A stretch of DNA of 64,000 nt, from NCBI GenBank assembly GCA_050261675.1, contig JBLNDO010000023.1, positions 62,001 to 126,000 on the forward strand. The letters are read 5' to 3'. Position 1 is the stretch's first letter, and every line of letters begins with the position of its first letter. The position numbers were made by a program, and so were the translations under genes. Under the pieces are notes generated by a model, which saw only the letters and a list, made by a program, of their open reading frames with translations, was not told where the DNA came from and did not search any database. The stretch is from DASUBN01 sp050261675. GTDB lineage: Bacteria > Pseudomonadota > Gammaproteobacteria > Natronospirales > REEB76. Shown here one piece after another: positions 60,034 through 64,000 of the stretch.

Positions 60034-60541
60034 TGTTTTTCTCTCTATGCTCGCTCGCCAATAAATCGAACCATAAGCGGTCGAACGGATTCCCATCTAT
60101 GTAGTGGCAGCGGCGCTGGCGGCCGATGGGCCTGAAGTGCAGCCGCCTGAGCGCCCGAAGCGATGCGTAATTGCACTCCACCGCCCAGGCATTGATGCAC
60201 TCCAGTCCGCATTCGTCGAAGCCGAGAGTCAGCATCGCCGCTGAGGCGCGGTGCGCGTAACCCTTCGCCGAATAACGCCTCTCGCCGAGTACGGTCCAGA
60301 GCACGCCGGTTCGGAAATCGGCATTCATGTTACTGAGACCGACGACGCCGATCGGCGCGTCGCCGTCGTCGGAGGTAAAAACCCGGATGGCGTGGGATGC
60401 CTTGTGCGCCATGACCTTGAGCGCCAAGGCTCCGATGCGCTGTTCACCGCCGAAGTCCAGCCACCGGTAATTGCGCTCCTCGCCCAGCCAGCCGGCGGCG
60501 AGGTCGATGAGGCGATCAGTGTGCAGGGGTACCAGCTGCAT
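60005..60541 (-). CDS. GNAT-family N-acetyltransferase, RimJ-like
   Basis: The 178-residue protein is a single GNAT domain of the RimJ/RimL or PseH type: LVPLHTDRLIDLAAGWL at the start, IGVVGLSNMNADFRTGVLWTVLGERRYSAKGYAHRASAAMLTLGFDECGLECINAWAVECNYASLRALRRLHF through the acetyl-CoA-binding and N-x-x-S/A-x-x-x-x-x-x-x-G-F-like region. PseH-like members acetylate amino sugars in the pseudaminic acid pathway, but here it may act on the carrier-bound amino acid. The ATG at 60541 lies within the last 26 bases of the adenylation gene and the end overlaps the carrier protein start by 29 bases. Confidence 0.82.
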   Translation of the reverse strand: MQLVPLHTDRLIDLAAGWLGEERNYRWLDFGGEQRIGALALKVMAHKASHAIRVFTSDDGDAPIGVVGLSNMNADFRTGVLWTVLGERRYSAKGYAHRASAAMLTLGFDECGLECINAWAVECNYASLRALRRLHFRPIGRQRRCHYIDGNPFDRLWFDLLASEHREKNSDYGRAIAQ

Positions 60542-62126
60542 CTCGTATCCAGGTTTCCTTGAGCCTGCGTCGGTCGATCTTGCCGGCGGCGTTGCGGGGT
60601 AAGGCATCCAACGCCCACCATTGACTCGGAATCATATATTCCGGAAGCATCCGGCTAAGGCGCGTGCGCAGGGCCGAGGTGGTGACTCCATCCCGGTCCT
60701 TGGGGACATAGGCACAGCACACCTTGTGACCCTCGAAACTGTCTCCTGGGAGGGCGATCACCGCGCACTCGCGCAGTTCGTCCACGCTGTTGAGGGCCGT
60801 CTCGATCTCTCCGAGCTCGATGCGATAGCCCCGACTCTTGATTTGTGTGTCCTCGCGCCCGACGAAATAGATCAGCCCGTCTTCTCCCCGATAGGCCAAG
60901 TCGCCGGTCCGGTACACCCGCTTCGGCCTGCCGTCGGCATCCGTAATCGTCAGGAACGCTTTCACGGTGTGCTGCGGGTCGCGCCAGTAGCCTGCACTTA
61001 GGCCCGCCCCTGCGATGTACAGATCGCCGGTCTCCTGCGCCGGGAGGGGCTTGAATTCCCGGTCCAGCACCAGCAGTTCCTCCCCCTCGCAGGGGCGACC
61101 GATGGGAATCGGCGTTGTCTCATTCGGCGGAAAGCTGTCCACCGTGTAGTAGCTGCTGGCGATGGTCGCTTCAGTAGGGCCGTAAAGATTGGTGAAGGCC
61201 GCATGCGGCAGGCGCTTCATCCAATAGAGAAGCACCGACGTCGGCAACACCTCTCCGCACCAGAGCACGCGCCTGAGTTCGGGGAAATCGCAGGAGTCCA
61301 CCACATCGAACTTCGCCATGTAGCTGAGCGCGGCAGGCACCGAAAACCATTGGGTGATTCCGGATGCCCGGATCCAGTCCGCCATGCGCTGCGGCAGCAG
61401 GTTGCACTCCGGCGGTACGAGGTGCAATTCCGCACCCGCGGCGAAACTGCCGAAGATGTCGAACATCGACAGGTCGAAAGACAGCGGCGGATGCCCGGAA
61501 AGCCGGTCGGATGCGTCGAGCCGGAAGTAACGCTTCGCCCATTCGACGAAGGCAAGGACGTTGGCGTGACTGATGACTACGCCCTTGGGAGTACCCGTCG
61601 AGCCGGACGTGAACAGGATGTGTGCCGCATCGGAACTCCTGTGCGAGCTGTTCACCGGCCCGGGCGGCATACCCTGGACGTCCGCGTGCCCGAATGCCGG
61701 CGATAGCTCGGCCGGCGCGCCGCCCCGCGGGTCAACCCAGCCGATGCGCGGACTGCCGCCCCCAGGCTGACCGAGCAACTCCATCAGCAGCGCGGCTGTG
61801 TCCCCGGCGGCGATCAGACAGCGCGGTTCGCAAGAGGCTACGATCTTCGCGAGGCGCGACACGGGCCCCGAAGGGTCCAGGGGCACGTAGAGGCAGCCCG
61901 CCTTGTAGATTCCCACCAGGCTCGCGATCGCCAGCGGCGATTTCGGCATCAGCAGGCACACCCGGTCACCCCGGGCGCACCCCTGCTCGCGTAGCGTGCG
62001 CGCCAGCCGGTTTGACCAGGTCTCCAGTTCGCCGTAGCTCAGACGTTCGTCCTGGAGGACCACGGCGGCCACATCGGCACGTTGCTGCGCCTGCTCGCTC
62101 ACCCAGTCAGGCAGGAGTCGCGCCAT
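60516..62126 (-). CDS. Stand-alone amino acid adenylation enzyme
   Basis: The 536-residue enzyme is an ANL-superfamily ligase of the NRPS adenylation type, which activates an acid with ATP and loads it on a carrier protein. The P-loop is HILFTSGSTGTPKGVVISH (about 169-187), followed by NLYGPTEATIAS (313 on), the YRTGDLAYRGEDG region, and the C-terminal lysine K516 in RNAAGKIDRRRLK. D218 in SFDLSMFD is the Asp that binds the alpha-amino group in NRPS domains, so the substrate is probably an amino acid, not a fatty acid. An acyl-CoA ligase of exosortase A loci is the alternative. The ATG at 62126 lies 20 bases inside the luciferase-like gene's end. Confidence 0.87.
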   Translation of the reverse strand: MARLLPDWVSEQAQQRADVAAVVLQDERLSYGELETWSNRLARTLREQGCARGDRVCLLMPKSPLAIASLVGIYKAGCLYVPLDPSGPVSRLAKIVASCEPRCLIAAGDTAALLMELLGQPGGGSPRIGWVDPRGGAPAELSPAFGHADVQGMPPGPVNSSHRSSDAAHILFTSGSTGTPKGVVISHANVLAFVEWAKRYFRLDASDRLSGHPPLSFDLSMFDIFGSFAAGAELHLVPPECNLLPQRMADWIRASGITQWFSVPAALSYMAKFDVVDSCDFPELRRVLWCGEVLPTSVLLYWMKRLPHAAFTNLYGPTEATIASSYYTVDSFPPNETTPIPIGRPCEGEELLVLDREFKPLPAQETGDLYIAGAGLSAGYWRDPQHTVKAFLTITDADGRPKRVYRTGDLAYRGEDGLIYFVGREDTQIKSRGYRIELGEIETALNSVDELRECAVIALPGDSFEGHKVCCAYVPKDRDGVTTSALRTRLSRMLPEYMIPSQWWALDALPRNAAGKIDRRRLKETWIRDAAGTPAH

Positions 62127-63126
62127 TCGCCTGCTCCAAGGCGTTGTGGAACGCCTGGCCGATATGGTCGAGTTCTTCCGGTACCTGCGGCACATCGGTG
62201 ATGAAGGTGCGATAGCCGTGAGCGATGTAGCCGGCGAGTTCTTCACCCACTTCCCGGTAGCTGCCCACGAGGTATGGGCACATGGTCTTGTAGTTCTCGA
62301 AGGGGACCAGCCAGTAAGGCGTCTCGCCCTTGTAGGCCGCGAGCCCCGAAAGCTGCTTGTGCCACACCGAATCGGTAACCCGCATGGCGAGCTGGTGGGC
62401 CAATTGCCCCTGGCGGTCTTCAGGGAACCGTGCGTGCGCCGCCTCCCAGGCTGCGTCGCTCCGTTCACGGCTGATGATGCCGATGCGTATGCCGGATTCG
62501 ATTCCGCCATCCGCTTGTCCGGCGTAATCCTGGACGGGCTTGGGGTATTCGATGGCGGTGGCGCCCAATTCCCGCGCAGCGGCCATGCCCGCCTCCGAAG
62601 AGCCTGACATGAATACGCCGGGAAAGAGATCCGGCGGGCAGGCCGGTGCGAGCTTAAGGTTCTCGATCCGGTAGAACTCCCCTTTCAGACTGACGGGGCC
62701 CGCACCGCTCAACAGCTGCTTGATGATGTTGGTGTATTCCATCAGCCTCGCATAGCGCCGGTCATGGGCAGTCTCGTCTCCGAGCGCGGTCAGGTCGTTC
62801 TTGAATCCTCCCGCGACCATGTTCAGATACACACGACGGCCGCGCAGGTTGGCGATGGATGCAATGGTCTTGGCCACCGTGTAAGGGTGTGCATAAACCG
62901 GCTGCACGGCCACCAGCGGGCACAACGATGCGGTGTGTTCAATGATGAAGTTTGCGATCAGCCAAGGGTCGTACTGGAGGTTGTCGGAGTAAACCAATAT
63001 CCCGCGGCAGCCGGCACGCTCGCTCCACTGCGCTACCTCGATCACCCGACGCACGTAACCTGCGTCGGCGCCCGCAGGAGCGGGCGGACAGGTGGAAAAC
63101 AGTTCGATGTCATGCGCGTTTTGCAT
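62107..63126 (-). CDS. Luciferase-like flavin monooxygenase
   Basis: The 339-residue protein has the TIM-barrel plan of bacterial luciferase and alkanesulfonate monooxygenase, which use reduced FMN and oxygen. Features are IEVAQWSERAGCRGILVYSDN near the start, LCPLVAVQPVYAHPYTVAKTIASIANLRGRRVYLNMVAGGFKND (FMN-binding region), DRRYARLMEYTNIIKQLLSG, LKGEFYRIENLKLAPACPPDLFPGVFMSGSSEAGM. It resembles members found next to NRPS genes. In this cluster it may hydroxylate or oxidatively cleave the amino acid bound to the carrier protein. GGGAGG lies about 10 nt upstream of the ATG. It overlaps the partial glycosyltransferase gene by 17 nt. Confidence 0.88.
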   Translation of the reverse strand: MQNAHDIELFSTCPPAPAGADAGYVRRVIEVAQWSERAGCRGILVYSDNLQYDPWLIANFIIEHTASLCPLVAVQPVYAHPYTVAKTIASIANLRGRRVYLNMVAGGFKNDLTALGDETAHDRRYARLMEYTNIIKQLLSGAGPVSLKGEFYRIENLKLAPACPPDLFPGVFMSGSSEAGMAAARELGATAIEYPKPVQDYAGQADGGIESGIRIGIISRERSDAAWEAAHARFPEDRQGQLAHQLAMRVTDSVWHKQLSGLAAYKGETPYWLVPFENYKTMCPYLVGSYREVGEELAGYIAHGYRTFITDVPQVPEELDHIGQAFHNALEQANGATPA

Positions 63127-64000
63127 GGGTTCCGTTACCTCCCTGCGTCTTCGCGTCCAACAGTTCGAAATACAGGTCTTGTGTGCGCCCCACCACTACC
63201 TCGAAGGAGAACTCCCGGACGACGCGCTCGCGTGCCTGGGCTCCCAGCTGCGCTGCAAGCGAGGGATTCTTGAGCAACATGCAGACGGCCCCGGCGATCG
63301 CGTCGATGTCCCCGGGAGGCGCGAGGAGGCCGTGCCGGCGCGCCTCGATGACTTCCGGGGTTCCGCCCACCCGGGTGGCCACCACCGGTACGCCCGCGGC
63401 CATGGACTCCAGCAAGGTGTTCGAGACCCCTTCGCTGAATGAAGGCAGCACCGAGACAGCGGCGGCGGAAAGGATCTCTGGTATGTCCTCGCGCATGCCC
63501 GTGAAAAAAAAGCATTCACCGAGCCCGAGCGCGCTGACGCGTTCCTCCAGCTTGCGCCGGTAGATGGGGTCGACCTTGAAATCCCCGTCCCCGCGCGTAT
63601 AGGCTTCGCCGACCGCCAGGAAACAGGCTTCTGGGCACTGCGCGTGTATGCGCGCGGCGGCCTCGAGGAAGGACTCGCTGCCCTTCTTGGGGTTGAGCCG
63701 CGAGAGCATGACCACAAGAGGTGCATGCATCGGCAGGCCCAGTTCCCTCCGCAGGGCGACGCCATTGTTGCGCGCGCCGTAGCGTGCGACATCGACACCG
63801 TTGCGGATAACGGTGATCTTGTCTTCCGCGTAGCCATCCGCCACCAGCCAATCACGTATCGCGGCGGCGTTGACCACGATCCGATCTGCGAGCTTGCATA
63901 TCCACCGCTGCGCCCGCAGCTGCGCAGGCCGGAGGTAAATGCCGAGATCGCGAATAGAGGCAATGACACAGGGCACGCCTGCGAGCTTGGCGGCAGGTAT
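63110..64000 (-). CDS. Glycosyltransferase family 4 (partial, 5' end missing)
   Basis: This reading frame enters from beyond base 64000; about 296 C-terminal residues are present. They cover the end of the acceptor domain (ASIRDLGIYLRPAQLRAQRWICKLADRIVVNAAAIRDWLVADGYAEDKITVIRNGVDVARY, with the GT4-typical N-G-V/I-D) and the complete donor domain (VVMLSRLNPKKGSESFLEAAARI and PSFSEGVSNTLLESMAAGVPVVATRVGGTPEVI, with the E-x7-E pattern). It is thus a retaining GT-B enzyme adding a sugar during repeat-unit assembly. The start codon is outside the window. Confidence 0.88.
   Translation of the reverse strand: MPAAKLAGVPCVIASIRDLGIYLRPAQLRAQRWICKLADRIVVNAAAIRDWLVADGYAEDKITVIRNGVDVARYGARNNGVALRRELGLPMHAPLVVMLSRLNPKKGSESFLEAAARIHAQCPEACFLAVGEAYTRGDGDFKVDPIYRRKLEERVSALGLGECFFFTGMREDIPEILSAAAVSVLPSFSEGVSNTLLESMAAGVPVVATRVGGTPEVIEARRHGLLAPPGDIDAIAGAVCMLLKNPSLAAQLGAQARERVVREFSFEVVVGRTQDLYFELLDAKTQGGNGTHAKRA

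Overview
The window is high-GC proteobacterial DNA, most likely from a gammaproteobacterium. The TatD is closely like the enterobacterial one, the SUF operon has the Rrf2-sufBCDS-sufU-sufT layout, and there are SirB-like, DUF962 and AlgD-like proteins. I saw no tRNA, rRNA, insertion sequence, phage gene or CRISPR array.

Region 1 (1-15.2 kb) is mostly housekeeping. A three-gene export/efflux ABC system (permease cut by the window edge, ATPase, membrane fusion protein) lies on the minus strand. Then come tatD and an M20 peptidase on plus, and three small genes on minus (NERD, DUF962, SirB). A complete SUF iron-sulfur operon follows on plus (Rrf2 regulator, sufB, sufC, sufD, sufS, sufU, sufT, Rieske ferredoxin), with a perfect 11-bp inverted repeat over its likely promoter. 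An inorganic pyrophosphatase, a small membrane protein and a GT9 glycosyltransferase close the region on minus.

Region 2 (15.3-34.7 kb) is the unusual part. Five exported proteins flank a signalling island: a sialidase-like/FN3 protein, three proteins built from one beta-sandwich module plus bacterial Ig-like repeats, and a 1052-residue LamG protein. The island holds an orphan OmpR-type regulator and a stressosome operon, rsbR-rsbS-rsbT-rsbX. That operon is fused in layout to a NarX-type histidine kinase with an RsbU_N-like N-terminus, which is followed by three NarL-type response regulators and a second RsbS-like STAS protein. No sigma factor, RsbV or RsbW is present, so output probably runs through the two-component proteins. 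A 14-bp motif, CGGGTA-N4-CCCG, occurs exactly four times in this stretch, all between genes: ahead of the sialidase-like protein, twice ahead of rsbR, and ahead of a response regulator. Weaker copies lie ahead of other genes, which suggests a local regulon. A second palindromic box precedes two of the modular surface-protein genes. A hairpin-rich stretch ending in a strong terminator (about 18.26-18.50 kb) may be a small RNA, and the leader of the gene at 22672 has a hairpin that could hide its ribosome binding site.

Region 3 (34.7-64 kb) is one long minus-strand exopolysaccharide cluster with many 1-4 nt gene overlaps. It encodes sugar nucleotide enzymes (epimerase, cupin isomerase, GlmS, AlgD-like dehydrogenase) and glycosyltransferases. 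Modification enzymes are two deacetylases, a formyltransferase, two AsnB-type amidotransferases, a sulfotransferase and acyltransferases. A heparinase II/III-type lyase, a beta-helix protein, a HAF-repeat protein and a flippase are also present. At its upstream end sits an embedded cassette of luciferase-like monooxygenase, stand-alone adenylation enzyme, carrier protein and N-acyltransferases, which may make an unusual amino-acid-derived decoration. Neither exosortase nor polymerase lies inside the window, though several families are those found in exosortase A loci.
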